Assembly (NCBI RefSeq): GCF_022664535.1
Contig: NZ_JAKUJY010000012.1
Coordinates: 55,208 to 119,207 of the forward strand
Origin: Sphingobium trunci
GTDB lineage: Bacteria > Pseudomonadota > Alphaproteobacteria > Sphingomonadales > Sphingomonadaceae
DNA: 64,000 nucleotides
Direction of reading: 5' to 3'
Of the stretch, positions 43,428-53,268 are shown piece after piece. The stretch's first letter is position 1. Every line of letters starts with the position of its first letter. Made by a program: the position numbers and the translations under genes. The notes beneath the pieces are model-generated. The model did no database searches and was not told the DNA's origin. It saw only the letters and a list, made by a program, of their open reading frames with translations.

Positions 43428-44711
43428 GTGACCGACACCATCTTCGCTTTGTCCAGCGGCGCCCCGCCCGCCGGGATCGCGGTCATCCGGATCAGCGGGC
43501 CAAGGGCAGGTGCCGCGCTGGAGGCCCTGGCCGGACGGATTCCCGCAGCGCGGCGGGCGGGATTGGCCCTGCTCACCGATCCGCGCGACGGGGCGCCCCT
43601 GGACCGGGCGTTGGTCCTCTGGCTGCCGGGTCCGGGAACCGTCACCGGCGAGGATCTTGCCGAGTTACATTGCCATGGCGGGCGGGCCGTCGTGACGGCG
43701 GTCGAGGACGCCTTGGGCAGCTTGCCGGGGCTGCGCCGCGCCGAACCGGGGGAGTTCACCCGCCGCGCCTTCGTCAACGGCCGGATGGACCTGAACGCCG
43801 TGGAGGGGCTGTCGGACCTGCTCGCCGCCGAAACGCAGCAACAACGGCGCGCCGCGCTGATGATGGCGGAGGGCCATTTTTCCCGCCGGGTCGAGGCCTG
43901 GCGCGAAGCGCTGCTCCGCCTGTCCGCTATGACCGAGGCGGCGCTGGATTTCTCGGATGAGGATGACGTCCCCGACGCCGGGATAGAGGCGCGGATCAGC
44001 AGCGAGATTCTCACGCTGGCGCGGGACGTCGCCACCATATTGACGGCGCCCTCGGCCGAGAGACTTCGCGACGGCATCAGGGTGGTCTTGGCCGGGCCGC
44101 CCAATGCGGGCAAGTCGACGCTGCTCAATCATCTGGTCGGACGCGAGGCCGCCATCGTCTCCGACATTGCCGGGACCACGCGGGACCGGATCGAGGTGCC
44201 GGCGGCCATCGGCGGCGTCGCCTTTCTTTTCACGGACACGGCGGGTCTGCGTGACGAAGTGGGCGACGCGATCGAGGCGATCGGCATGGACCGGGCGCGC
44301 ATGGCGCTCGATGCCGCCGATATCATCCTGTGGCTTGGCGATCCGGCGGACCTGCCCCGTGAAGACGCAATCCTCGTGGCGGCACAGGCCGACCTGCGCG
44401 ATCGGGACGACCGGCCGGGCCTGCGTCTTTCGGCCCGGACGGGACAGGGGATGGAACGGCTGGTCGCGACATTGCTGGAGCGTGCGGCTCGCCTGCTGCC
44501 GGGGGAGGGTGATTATGCCCTCCACCGTCGCCAGCGTGACGGCGCGGCTTTGCTGGAACAGCATCTACGGGCGGCGGCTGGAAGGGATGACCTGCTGATA
44601 GCGGCGGAGGAATTGCGCCAGGCCCGCAACACCATCGACGCCCTGACCGGACAGGCCAGCACGGAGGATATGCTGGACCATCTGTTTGCAGGCTTCTGTA
44701 TCGGCAAATGA
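43428..44711 (+). CDS. mnmE: tRNA modification GTPase MnmE
   Basis: With MnmG it installs the 5-carboxymethylaminomethyl group on U34 of certain tRNAs. The 427-residue protein has the tetrahydrofolate-binding N-terminal domain, a helical domain, and a G domain (about 215-370) with G1 GPPNAGKST (about 223-231), the GTTRD switch motif, DTAG (near 269) and the family's C-terminal CIGK, whose Cys is essential. The G4 position, normally N/TKxD, reads AQAD, a departure discussed in the findings. The start is GTG 43428. Confidence 0.96.
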   Translation: MTDTIFALSSGAPPAGIAVIRISGPRAGAALEALAGRIPAARRAGLALLTDPRDGAPLDRALVLWLPGPGTVTGEDLAELHCHGGRAVVTAVEDALGSLPGLRRAEPGEFTRRAFVNGRMDLNAVEGLSDLLAAETQQQRRAALMMAEGHFSRRVEAWREALLRLSAMTEAALDFSDEDDVPDAGIEARISSEILTLARDVATILTAPSAERLRDGIRVVLAGPPNAGKSTLLNHLVGREAAIVSDIAGTTRDRIEVPAAIGGVAFLFTDTAGLRDEVGDAIEAIGMDRARMALDAADIILWLGDPADLPREDAILVAAQADLRDRDDRPGLRLSARTGQGMERLVATLLERAARLLPGEGDYALHRRQRDGAALLEQHLRAAAGRDDLLIAAEELRQARNTIDALTGQASTEDMLDHLFAGFCIGK

Positions 44712-44716
44712 TCTGA

Positions 44717-44732
44717 TGTTCCACGTGGAACA
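44717..44732. promoter_or_regulatory. parS centromere site 1
   Basis: TGTTCCACGTGGAACA, a perfect 16-base palindrome and one base from the consensus TGTTTCACGTGAAACA on each side. It lies in the 72-base gap between mnmE and mnmG. ParB binds such sites near the origin. Confidence 0.93.
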
Positions 44733-44783
44733 GTCTTGAAACAGTTTTGACCCGGCCGGCCCGAATCTGATAAGGGGCCTCCC

Positions 44784-46634
44784 ATGCAGACAAGCTATGA
44801 TGTGATCGTGGTCGGCGGCGGCCATGCGGGCTGCGAGGCAGCCTCTGCGGCGGCGCGCAAGGGCGCGTCGGTCGCGCTGTTGACCTTTGAAAGGGCTACA
44901 GTCGGGGCGATGTCCTGCAATCCGGCGATCGGCGGGCTGGGGAAGGGCCATCTCGTTCGCGAGGTCGACGCGATGGACGGGCTGATCGCCCGCGCCGCCG
45001 ATGCCGCCGCCATTCATTATCGCATGCTCAACAGCAGCAAGGGCGCGGCGGTCCAGGGGCCGCGCATACAGGCGGACCGGAAGCTCTATCGCGCGGAAAT
45101 TCACCGCTTGCTCGATAGCCAGACCGGACTGGAGATTGTCGAGGGCGAGGCGGTCGAACTGCTGTTGGCGCGGGGCGAAGTATCCGGACTGCGTCTGGCC
45201 GACGGCCGCCATATCCTTGCTCGGGCCGTTGTGCTGGCGACCGGCACCTTTCTGGGCGGCAAGCTGTTCCGGGGCGAGGAGACCAGCATCGGCGGCCGCA
45301 CCGGCGAGCGCGCCGCGACCGAGCTGGGCGTTCAACTGCGCGCGCTCGACCTGCCGATCGGCAGGCTCAAGACGGGAACGCCGCCGCGTATCGACGGGCG
45401 GACCATCGATTGGGCGCAGTTGGAGGAGCAGCCGTCGGACGGCGCAGGCTGGACCATGTCGGCCTTGTCGCCCGTGCGCCTGTTGCCGCAACTGAGCTGC
45501 GCGATCACCCGCACCAACGACCGGACCCATGCCATCATCCGTGAAGGTCTGGGACGATCGCCTCTGTTCAGCGGCGCGATCGAGGGGCGCGGCCCGCGCT
45601 ATTGCCCGTCCATCGAGGACAAGGTGATCCGTTTTGGCGACCGCGACGGGCATCAGATTTTCCTGGAGCCGGAAGGGCTGGACAATCATCTGGTCTATCC
45701 CAATGGCATCAGCACCTCTTTGCCCGCCGATGTCCAGCTGGCGATGATCCGCTCCATGGCGGGGCTGGAGAAGGCCGAGATCGTGGTGCCGGGCTATGCC
45801 GTCGAATATGATCATATCGATCCGCGCGCGCTGGACTCGTCGCTGGAAACGCGCGCCATTCCCGGCCTGTTCTGCGCCGGGCAGATCAACGGTACGACCG
45901 GCTATGAGGAGGCCGCTGCACAGGGGCTGGTCGCGGGCGCCAATGCCGCCGCGCGGGCGAGGGGGGCGGCAGCTCTGATCCTGGACCGGGCAAGCAGCTA
46001 TATCGGTGTGATGATCGACGATCTGGTCCTTCAGGGCGTCACCGAACCCTATCGCATGTTGACGGCGCGGGCGGAATATCGCTTGCGGCTTCGCGCCGAC
46101 AATGCTGGTACGCGGCTTGGTCCGGTGGCGCAGGAGCATGGCCTGTTGGGTTCGGATCGGGCGGCTCATTATGAAGCGCGGCAGGCGGAGCGGGAGAGGG
46201 TGGAAGTCGAGCTTGCCCGTCTCATGTCCGCGACCGAAATGGCGCGCGCGGGTGCGGCGGTTCGTCAGGACGGCGCCCGCCGATCCCTGTTCGATTGGGC
46301 GCGCTTTCCAGAAGTCGACCGGGCTTTGCTGCTCGACCTGGCGCCGTCGCTCCAGACGGTCGCGGAAGATTTGTGCGCCGAGATTCTGGAGGACGCACAT
46401 TATGCCCCTTATCTTGAACGGCAGGACGCGGAGATCGCCGAATTGCGCCGCAATGAGCGGGTCGTCATTCCCGCCGATTTCGACTTTGCCAACATCGGTG
46501 GCCTATCCACGGAAATGATCGAGCGGCTTGATCGGGCGCGTCCCGACACGCTGGCGGCGGCCGGTCGCATTCGCGGCATCACGCCCGCCGCGCTGGCGGC
46601 CCTTCTCGTGCATATCCGGCGGCGCGCGGCGTGA
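44784..46634 (+). CDS. mnmG: tRNA uridine carboxymethylaminomethyl modification enzyme MnmG
   Basis: GidA/MnmG partners with MnmE in the U34 modification. The 616-residue FAD enzyme starts with the dinucleotide motif [12 protein letters not shown] (about 9-20), has the family GRTGERAAT segment near 172 and the C-terminal helical domain ending IRRRAA. Cys in [14 protein letters not shown] (about 47-60) is conserved. Its 3' end overlaps the rsmG GTG by four bases. The gene order with rsmG, parA and parB is that of the classic origin-linked cluster. Confidence 0.97.
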   Translation: MQTSYDVIVVGGGHAGCEAASAAARKGASVALLTFERATVGAMSCNPAIGGLGKGHLVREVDAMDGLIARAADAAAIHYRMLNSSKGAAVQGPRIQADRKLYRAEIHRLLDSQTGLEIVEGEAVELLLARGEVSGLRLADGRHILARAVVLATGTFLGGKLFRGEETSIGGRTGERAATELGVQLRALDLPIGRLKTGTPPRIDGRTIDWAQLEEQPSDGAGWTMSALSPVRLLPQLSCAITRTNDRTHAIIREGLGRSPLFSGAIEGRGPRYCPSIEDKVIRFGDRDGHQIFLEPEGLDNHLVYPNGISTSLPADVQLAMIRSMAGLEKAEIVVPGYAVEYDHIDPRALDSSLETRAIPGLFCAGQINGTTGYEEAAAQGLVAGANAAARARGAAALILDRASSYIGVMIDDLVLQGVTEPYRMLTARAEYRLRLRADNAGTRLGPVAQEHGLLGSDRAAHYEARQAERERVEVELARLMSATEMARAGAAVRQDGARRSLFDWARFPEVDRALLLDLAPSLQTVAEDLCAEILEDAHYAPYLERQDAEIAELRRNERVVIPADFDFANIGGLSTEMIERLDRARPDTLAAAGRIRGITPAALAALLVHIRRRAA

Positions 46635-47272
46635 CGGAAGAAGAAGCGCGGGCCTGGCTCGATCGGCAGTTCGATGTTTCACGTGGAACATGGGAGCGGC
46701 TCGAAGCCTATGTCGCCATCCTGCTGGAGGAGATGGAACAGCAGAATTTGATAGCGGAATCGACGCGCCCCCACGTCTGGGCGCGCCATATCGTGGATTC
46801 TGCCCAGCTTCTGCCGCTCGCCGCCTCGGCAGGGGACGGGGCATGGATCGACCTGGGATCGGGCGCCGGTCTGCCGGGCATCGTCGTGGCCATATTGTCG
46901 GACCGGCCGGTGCAGATGGTCGAATCCCGCCGCAAGCGGATCGATTTTCTCAACAGCGTGCTATCCCGTATCGGCCTGACCCATGCGAGTGTCTTTGGCG
47001 GCCGCGTCGAAACCGTCCCTGCGGCACGGGCGGCGATCATCAGCGCCCGCGCCTATGCGCCTTTGCCCCGCTTGCTCGAATCCGCGATCCATCTGTCCAC
47101 AGAAAAGACCATTTGGGTGCTGCCAAAAGGACGAAATGCGCAGAATGAACTGGAGGCGGCGACTCGATCATGGCAAGGTGTGTTCCACGTGGAACGCAGC
47201 GTGACGGATGCCGATAGCGCGATCATCGTTGCAAGCGCCGTCAGATCCGCCAGGAGGAAAGCCCGAGGATGA
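46631..47272 (+). CDS. rsmG: 16S rRNA (guanine527-N7) methyltransferase
   Basis: RsmG (GidB) methylates G527 of 16S rRNA, using SAM. The 213-residue protein has the Rossmann motif [11 protein letters not shown] (about 75-85) and the family [11 protein letters not shown] segment near 96-106. The start is GTG 46631, overlapping mnmG; its 3' end overlaps parA by four bases. Two parS sites (46675-46690 and 47181-47196) lie inside its coding sequence, so the codons are constrained by ParB binding. Confidence 0.96.
   Translation: MTEEEARAWLDRQFDVSRGTWERLEAYVAILLEEMEQQNLIAESTRPHVWARHIVDSAQLLPLAASAGDGAWIDLGSGAGLPGIVVAILSDRPVQMVESRRKRIDFLNSVLSRIGLTHASVFGGRVETVPAARAAIISARAYAPLPRLLESAIHLSTEKTIWVLPKGRNAQNELEAATRSWQGVFHVERSVTDADSAIIVASAVRSARRKARG
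46675..46690. promoter_or_regulatory. parS centromere site 2 (within rsmG)
   Basis: TGTTTCACGTGGAACA matches the parS consensus TGTTTCACGTGAAACA in 15 of 16 bases. It encodes part of the N terminus of RsmG (DVSRGT). Confidence 0.93.
47181..47196. promoter_or_regulatory. parS centromere site 3 (within rsmG)
   Basis: TGTTCCACGTGGAACG keeps the central CCACGTGG with one mismatched end base. It encodes VFHVER near the C terminus of RsmG. Confidence 0.88.
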
Positions 47273-48051
47273 TCCAAATCGCCATTGCCAACCAGAAGGG
47301 TGGCGTCGGAAAGACCACGACCGCGATCAATCTGGCCACCGGCCTGGCTGCGACGGGCCTGCGCGTGCTGCTGGTCGACCTCGACCCGCAGGGCAATGCC
47401 TCGACCGGCCTGGGCGTCAACCAGTCGGAACGCAGCCAGTCCAGCTATGATCTGCTGGTCGGCAATTGCGCGCTGGAAGATGCGATCATCACGACCCGCG
47501 TGCCCAAGCTGGACATCGTGCCCGCGACGCAGGACCTGTCGGGCGCGGAAATCGAACTGATCGAATATGAGGAACGGACTCACAGGCTGGAGCGCGTGCT
47601 GGCGGAGGCGCAGCCGGGCCGCTGGGACATTTGCCTGATCGACTGCCCTCCCTCGCTGGGCCTGTTGACGATCAATGCGCTGGTCGCCGCCCAATCGCTG
47701 TTGGTGCCGCTGCAATGCGAATTTTTTGCGCTGGAGGGTCTGTCGCAACTGCTCCAGACGGTCGAGCGCATCCGGGGCCGTTTCAATCCCGGCCTGTCGA
47801 TCATGGGCGTGGCGCTGACCATGTATGACCGCCGCAACCGCCTGACCGACCAGGTGGCGGATGATGTGCGCGCCTGTCTGGGCGACCTGGTTTTTTCCAC
47901 CGTCATCCCCCGCAATGTTCGCCTGTCCGAAGCGCCTAGCCATGGTGTTCCGGCGCTGATCTATGATTTTCGCTGTCCGGGGTCGGAAGCCTATATGCGT
48001 CTGGCGCGCGAACTGATTGCGCGCCTGCCCCGTCAGGAGGTTGCCGCTTGA
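47269..48051 (+). CDS. parA: Chromosome-partitioning ATPase ParA
   Basis: The ATPase that drives origin segregation by moving ParB-parS complexes. The 260-residue protein has the deviant Walker A KGGVGKTT (about 9-16), DLDPQGNAST (about 40-49) and the Walker B region IDCPPSLG near 123. It lacks a DNA-binding N-terminal extension, so it is the small chromosomal type (Soj). ATG 47269 overlaps rsmG, and the gene ends four bases into parB. Confidence 0.97.
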   Translation: MIQIAIANQKGGVGKTTTAINLATGLAATGLRVLLVDLDPQGNASTGLGVNQSERSQSSYDLLVGNCALEDAIITTRVPKLDIVPATQDLSGAEIELIEYEERTHRLERVLAEAQPGRWDICLIDCPPSLGLLTINALVAAQSLLVPLQCEFFALEGLSQLLQTVERIRGRFNPGLSIMGVALTMYDRRNRLTDQVADDVRACLGDLVFSTVIPRNVRLSEAPSHGVPALIYDFRCPGSEAYMRLARELIARLPRQEVAA

Positions 48052-48968
48052 GTGAAGAGAATCTGACGAAGCCGGCCCGGCGTCCGCAGGGTCTGGGCCG
48101 GGGCCTGTCCGCCTTGCTGGGCGATGTCGCGCGCGAAGAGCCGGTGGCGGCCAATGCCGCCCCGCCGCCCTCGACAAAGGCGATCCAGAGCATCGAGGTG
48201 GCGCTGATCCAGCCTCACCCCGAACAGCCGCGCCGCCATTTCGACGATGGCGCGCTCCAGGAATTGGCCGATAGCATCGCCAAGCGCGGCGTGATCCAGC
48301 CGATCATCGTCCGCCCCCATGGCGGCGGTTTCCAGATCGTTGCGGGCGAACGGCGCTGGCGCGCCGCGCAACGGGCGCAGCTCCACCGCATCCCCGCCAT
48401 CGTCCGCGACTTTGACGAGGCGGAAACGCTTGAAATCGCGCTGATCGAGAATATCCAGCGCGAGGATCTGAACCCGATCGAAGAGGCGGAAGCCTATCGC
48501 AAGCTGATCGCGGAATTTCATCACAGCCAGGAAGCGCTCGGCCGCCTCGTCGGCAAATCGCGCAGTCATGTCGCGAATCTGATGCGCCTGCTCGAATTGC
48601 CTGCACCGGTGCAGCAGCAGGTGATCGAGCAGAGGTTGAGCATGGGCCATGCCCGCGCCCTGATCGGCGCGCCCGATTGCGAAAGCCTTGCGCGGACGGT
48701 CGAAACGAAGGGCCTTTCGGTGCGCGACACCGAGCAACTGGTGCGCCGGGCCAAAAAGGGCGACGACGCGCAGCCTCGGCGACGCGAAGCCGCACCCAAG
48801 GACAATGACGCGGATATCGCCGCGCTGGAGCAGCATCTGGCCGATATATTGGGCGTGAAGGTGGATATCAGTTACGGCAATGGCGGTGGCGGCATCCTGT
48901 CGCTGCATTATTCGACGCTCGACCAGCTCGACATGCTTTGCCAGCGCCTGTCTGGCGAACGCATCTGA
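48048..48968 (+). CDS. parB: Chromosome-partitioning protein ParB
   Basis: A CTP-dependent DNA clamp that loads at parS and slides. The 306-residue protein has an N-terminal ParA-interaction motif (RRPQGLGRGLSALLGD, about 10-25), the ParB/Srx CTP-binding fold with GERRWRAA (about 100-107) and ENIQREDL (about 140-147), a helix-turn-helix (LGRLVGKSRSHVANLMRLL) near 162-180, and a C-terminal dimer domain. Start TTG 48048 overlaps the parA stop. It also anchors MipZ, encoded 38 kb away. Confidence 0.97.
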   Translation: MSEENLTKPARRPQGLGRGLSALLGDVAREEPVAANAAPPPSTKAIQSIEVALIQPHPEQPRRHFDDGALQELADSIAKRGVIQPIIVRPHGGGFQIVAGERRWRAAQRAQLHRIPAIVRDFDEAETLEIALIENIQREDLNPIEEAEAYRKLIAEFHHSQEALGRLVGKSRSHVANLMRLLELPAPVQQQVIEQRLSMGHARALIGAPDCESLARTVETKGLSVRDTEQLVRRAKKGDDAQPRRREAAPKDNDADIAALEQHLADILGVKVDISYGNGGGGILSLHYSTLDQLDMLCQRLSGERI

Positions 48969-49038
48969 CCGTCCGGGTGGTGCGCATTTCCGCGCGCCAC
49001 CACTGGCCTTTTACCCGCCAGATCCTTAGGTTGCGGGA

Positions 49039-51639
49039 ATGGCCGACATGCAATCCTCCCCCGCCGCCCTTCCCGCCGTCATTCGCCGCGAAGATTATCG
49101 TGCGCCCGACTGGCTGGTCCCCGACCTCGCTCTGGATTTCGATCTGGATGCGGCCGCGACCCGGGTAAGCGCGACACTGTCGGTCAGCCGCAATGGCGAG
49201 CATGACCGCCCGATCCGGCTGGACGGCGACGGCCTGATCCCGCTGGAGATCAAGGTCGACGGCCAGCCCCTGTCCCAGGATCAATGGTCGCTGGAGGCCG
49301 GTGCGCTTCTGATCCCGCTGTCCGGGACGGAGCATGTCATCGAAACGCTGGTGGAGATTGCGCCGCAGGGGAACAGCAAGCTGATGGGCCTTTACGCCAG
49401 CGGCGGGCTGCTCTGCACCCAATGCGAGGCGGAGGGTTTTCGGCGCATCACCTTCTTCCCCGACCGGCCCGATGTGCTCTCGCGCTATGACGTGCGGATG
49501 AGCGCGGACAAGGCGCTGTACCCGGTGCTGCTGGCCAATGGCGACCCGGTGGAGCAGGGCGACCTTCCCAACGGCCGCCATTGGGCGCGCTGGAGCGACC
49601 CCTTCCCCAAGCCCTGCTATCTCTTCGCCCTGGTGGCGGGGAACCTCGCCTGCAATGCCGACCGCTTCGTCACAATGAGCGACCGTGAAGTGCAGCTTGG
49701 CATCTGGGTCAAGGAAGCCGATCTGCCCCGCACCGCCCATGCCATGCAGGCGCTGAAGAACAGCATGGCCTGGGATGAGCGGGTCTATGGCCGCGAATAT
49801 GATCTGGACGTGTTCAACATCGTCGCCGTTGCCGATTTCAACTTTGGCGCGATGGAGAATAAGGGCCTTAACATCTTCAATTCACGCTATATTCTGGCCG
49901 ATCCCGAAACCGCGACCGACATCGACTATGATGGCGTCGAGGGCGTGGTGGCGCATGAATATTTCCACAACTGGTCGGGCAACCGGGTCACCTGCCGCGA
50001 CTGGTTCCAGTTGAGCCTCAAGGAAGGCTTCACCGTCTTTCGCGATCAGAATTTCTCCGCCGACATGGGCAGCCACGCGGTCAAGCGGATCGAGGATGTC
50101 CGCATCCTGCGCGCGGCCCAGTTCCAGGAGGATTCCGGCCCGCTCGCGCATCCGGTGCGGCCCGAATCCTATATGGAAATCAGCAACTTCTATACCGCCA
50201 CCATCTATAACAAGGGCGCGGAGCTCATCCGCATGATGGCGCTGATGCTGGGGCCGGAGCGGTTCCGGGCGGGCACCGATCTCTATTTCGAGCGCCATGA
50301 CGGGCAGGCCGCCACCTGCGAGGATTTCGTCCGCGCGATGGAGGAGGGGGGCGGGATCGACCTTGGCCAGTTCCGCCGCTGGTATGAGCAGGCGGGCACG
50401 CCCCATGTCCGCGCGCTGCTGACCCATGATCCTGAAACCGGAATCGCCGAATTGCGGCTGGAGCAGACGGTTCCGCCGACGCCGGGCCAGCCGGAAAAGC
50501 GGCCCATGGCGATCCCGCTGCGCATGGCCCTGTTCGACAGGGAGACGGGCCAGAGCCGCGGCGATGAACTGCTGATGCTGACGCAGGCGCAGCAGAGCTT
50601 CACCTTCGCCGACTGGCCGACCGCGCCGGTGCTGTCGATCAATCGTGGCTTTTCCGCCCCGGTGATCGTCGGAACCAATCGCAGCCAGGCCGATCTCGCT
50701 TTCCTGTCGGCGCATGATGACGATCCTTTCGCCCGCTATGAGGCGATGCAGCAGTTGATGGTCAATGTGCTGGTCGGCCGCATCGCCGGGCAGCCGGTGG
50801 ACGAGGATGCGGTGGTCGCGGCGATCCGCAACACCGCCACCGATCCGCTGCTCGACCCGGCCTTCGTCGCGGAAGCGATCCGCTTGCCGAGCGAGGCCTA
50901 TCTGGGGGACCAGATGGCGGTGGTCGATCCCGATGCGATCCACGCCGCCCGCGATGCCTTGCAGAAACGGATCGGCGCCGAACTGGAGCCGCTGTGGCGC
51001 GATATCCATGCCCGGACCAGGGCCAACGCCTTCGCGCTCTCCTCCACGGCAAAGGGCGCGCGCAAGCTGCGCAACACCGCGCTGCTCTATCTCGCGGCGT
51101 CAGGCGCCTCGGACGGTCCGGCCGTCGCCTTCGGCCAGTTCAGCGAAGCCGACAATATGACCGAGCGGCAGGCGGCGCTGGCGACGCTCGCCAATGGCAC
51201 CAGCGCGGAGCGGGAAGCTGCGCTCGACATCTTCTACAACCGTTATCGCGACGATGCGCTGACGCTGGACAAATGGTTCCAGACCCAGGCCTTCGCCTTC
51301 CATCCCGATACGGTCGATCTGGTCGAGGAACTGGGGAAGCATAGGGATTTCACCATGGCCAATCCCAACCGGGTACGATCGCTCTACGGGGCCTTTGCCG
51401 GCAACCAGTGGGCGTTCCATCACAAGTCGGGCAAGGGCTATCGGCTGGTCGCGGACTGCATCATCGCGCTCGACAAGCTCAATCCTCAGACCGCAGCCCG
51501 TCTAGTCCCGCCGCTCGGCCGCTGGAAGCGCTTCGACGGGGAACGGGCGGCCCTGATGCGGGCGGAACTGCAACGGATATTGGCGGAGCCGGGCCTGTCC
51601 AAGGATGTCACCGAACAGGCGGGCAAGAGCCTGGAGTGA
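49039..51639 (+). CDS. pepN: Aminopeptidase N
   Basis: A broad-specificity M1 zinc aminopeptidase of 866 residues. The exopeptidase motif GAMEN (about 269-273) and the zinc site HEYFHNW with the downstream Glu (about 306-312 and 20 residues later) are present. The PepN-type C-terminal domains complete the length. It is a cytosolic enzyme without signal peptide. It starts 70 bases after parB and may be in the same transcript or have its own promoter. Confidence 0.97.
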   Translation: MADMQSSPAALPAVIRREDYRAPDWLVPDLALDFDLDAAATRVSATLSVSRNGEHDRPIRLDGDGLIPLEIKVDGQPLSQDQWSLEAGALLIPLSGTEHVIETLVEIAPQGNSKLMGLYASGGLLCTQCEAEGFRRITFFPDRPDVLSRYDVRMSADKALYPVLLANGDPVEQGDLPNGRHWARWSDPFPKPCYLFALVAGNLACNADRFVTMSDREVQLGIWVKEADLPRTAHAMQALKNSMAWDERVYGREYDLDVFNIVAVADFNFGAMENKGLNIFNSRYILADPETATDIDYDGVEGVVAHEYFHNWSGNRVTCRDWFQLSLKEGFTVFRDQNFSADMGSHAVKRIEDVRILRAAQFQEDSGPLAHPVRPESYMEISNFYTATIYNKGAELIRMMALMLGPERFRAGTDLYFERHDGQAATCEDFVRAMEEGGGIDLGQFRRWYEQAGTPHVRALLTHDPETGIAELRLEQTVPPTPGQPEKRPMAIPLRMALFDRETGQSRGDELLMLTQAQQSFTFADWPTAPVLSINRGFSAPVIVGTNRSQADLAFLSAHDDDPFARYEAMQQLMVNVLVGRIAGQPVDEDAVVAAIRNTATDPLLDPAFVAEAIRLPSEAYLGDQMAVVDPDAIHAARDALQKRIGAELEPLWRDIHARTRANAFALSSTAKGARKLRNTALLYLAASGASDGPAVAFGQFSEADNMTERQAALATLANGTSAEREAALDIFYNRYRDDALTLDKWFQTQAFAFHPDTVDLVEELGKHRDFTMANPNRVRSLYGAFAGNQWAFHHKSGKGYRLVADCIIALDKLNPQTAARLVPPLGRWKRFDGERAALMRAELQRILAEPGLSKDVTEQAGKSLE

Positions 51640-51685
51640 CCCCGGCCCCGATCCGCCCACTCAGGAAGAGGGCGCGAACCGGCTT

Positions 51686-52291
51686 CTAACGCCCCTGCGC
51701 CGCCAGCCAAGCCGCCACATCGGCGGCCACCTTGTTGGCGGCGGCGTTGAGCGGCGCGCCGACGCTCAGCGCGTCGATCTTGCCGGTCACGGGCGCGCTG
51801 GCGGTGAAGCGCTGTTTGGCAATGGCCACGCCGCCCGGTCCCGCCAGCATCGCATCATAGGTCACGACCGCCTGATGGCCCGTCGCGTCCAGGCCGAAAT
51901 CGACCAGCTCGCCCATCAGCCGCTGCCCCGCATCGGCCGAATATTGGCCGGGATCGAGCACGATCCGGTTGCTGGTCGCGGCGATGGTCTCCGCCAGCAG
52001 CTTCTGGAACAGGTGACGCGGCGTGTCGGCCCATTGCACCTTGGTCACATAGGCGACCGAGGTAGGCGACGTGCGAACCGGAACGCGTACCGTGTCCAGC
52101 ATCTTGGGCGCTTCGGGATCGGCGATGGTGATCGTCGTGCCCGGACTGGCGCTGCGCAGCGTGCCGGGCTGGACCTTCTGCGCGGCATCCAACGACAGCA
52201 GCCGTTCCGGCGGCTTGCCCCCGAAGGAGACGCAGCCCGACAGAGCGAGGGCGCAGACAAGGGCGAGGCCCGGTTTCTTGTGGAACATCAT
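51686..52291 (-). CDS. ABC-type transport auxiliary lipoprotein (Mla/Pqi accessory)
   Basis: A 201-residue outer-membrane lipoprotein of the PqiC/auxiliary family: signal peptide ending LSGC (Cys near 19), then an ABC-auxiliary domain (about 45-195). It is the last gene of the mlaE-mlaF-mlaD-like operon and would bridge the MCE complex to the outer membrane. I chose ATG 52291, preceded by AGAGAGG; an ATG at 52306 and one at 52288 are possible. A larger frame through this region is not the gene. Confidence 0.88.
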   Translation of the reverse strand: MMFHKKPGLALVCALALSGCVSFGGKPPERLLSLDAAQKVQPGTLRSASPGTTITIADPEAPKMLDTVRVPVRTSPTSVAYVTKVQWADTPRHLFQKLLAETIAATSNRIVLDPGQYSADAGQRLMGELVDFGLDATGHQAVVTYDAMLAGPGGVAIAKQRFTASAPVTGKIDALSVGAPLNAAANKVAADVAAWLAAQGR

Positions 52292-52302
52292 CGCAGCCTC
52301 TC

Positions 52303-53265
52303 TCATGGCTTGTAATCGGGCAATTTGGGCGATCCGACGATCGACCCGGCGCCCTGCTGATCGAGCTTTTCGGCGACGCCGCGGAAGGAACGCGACATTT
52401 CGCGCAGGTCGCGCACCAGCTGGTTCACTTCCGGCATGGTCTGGTTGCTGAAGGCGTGGACGCCGGGCTGGGCTTCGGCAATGGTCTTGTCCAGCGTATC
52501 GATGCTGTGCGTGGCCGATTGCACGCTCTTGCGCAGGTCGGCCATCAGCGGACGGCCCTCGTCGTTCAGCAGGCCATCGGTCGTCGCGGCCAGCTTGCCG
52601 ATCTGCTCGGCGGCGATGCCGGTGCGCTGCACGGCGACGCGCGCTTCGGCCAGCGTCGCGGAGATTTCCGGGCTGCGGTCCGCCAGCGACCCGGAAATCC
52701 GCTCGACATTGGCCAGGATGCCCGCGATCGACTGCTGATTCTTGTCGTTGAGCAATTCGGTCAGCCGCTCCGTCAGGGTCGAGAGCCGTTCCAGCAGTTG
52801 CGGCGCATTGTTGAGCAGCTCGCCCAGTGCGCCGGGCTTGGTCGGGATCACCGGCACACCGTCGGGGCAGATGGCCAGCGTATTGTCCGCCGGGCAGACG
52901 ATGGGCGGCGCGCCCTTGACGGCGCCGTCCAGCACGATCTCCGAAACGCCGGTAAAGCCGACGCCGGAGATCGTCGCGGTCGTGCCGCGCAATACCGGCG
53001 TTCCTTCCTTCACGGAAATGCGCACCTTCACGAAGCTGGGATCGCGCTTCCACAGCTCGATCTTCTCGACCTGGCCGGAAGGAACGCCCGAATAGTTGAC
53101 GCTCGATCCCTTGGCGAGGCCGTTCACCGACTGCTTGAAGAAGATGTCATATTCCATATTGTCGCCCTGCGAGAGGCGCGAGAACCAGAAGGCGGCGACC
53201 ATGATCGCGGCCAGCAGCAGCAGCGTGACCGTGCCGACCAGCACATGGTTGGAGCGGGTTTCCAT
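52303..53265 (-). CDS. mlaD: MCE domain lipid-transport protein MlaD
   Basis: A periplasmic substrate-binding subunit anchored by one N-terminal span (about 8-29) with an MCE domain (about 38-115, GLAKGSSVNYSGVPSGQVEKI and GVGFTGVSEIVLDG). A long helical C-terminal region (about 150-310) follows, characteristic of the larger alphaproteobacterial MlaD proteins. It forms a hexameric ring that passes phospholipids between the membranes. It lies three bases after mlaF. Confidence 0.94.
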   Translation of the reverse strand: METRSNHVLVGTVTLLLLAAIMVAAFWFSRLSQGDNMEYDIFFKQSVNGLAKGSSVNYSGVPSGQVEKIELWKRDPSFVKVRISVKEGTPVLRGTTATISGVGFTGVSEIVLDGAVKGAPPIVCPADNTLAICPDGVPVIPTKPGALGELLNNAPQLLERLSTLTERLTELLNDKNQQSIAGILANVERISGSLADRSPEISATLAEARVAVQRTGIAAEQIGKLAATTDGLLNDEGRPLMADLRKSVQSATHSIDTLDKTIAEAQPGVHAFSNQTMPEVNQLVRDLREMSRSFRGVAEKLDQQGAGSIVGSPKLPDYKP

Positions 53266-53268
53266 ATC

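Noticed and set aside
51686..53053. 455-codon minus-strand frame covering the lipoprotein and mlaD
   Set aside because: Its N-terminal half is an out-of-frame reading of mlaD; the real lipoprotein starts at 52291.
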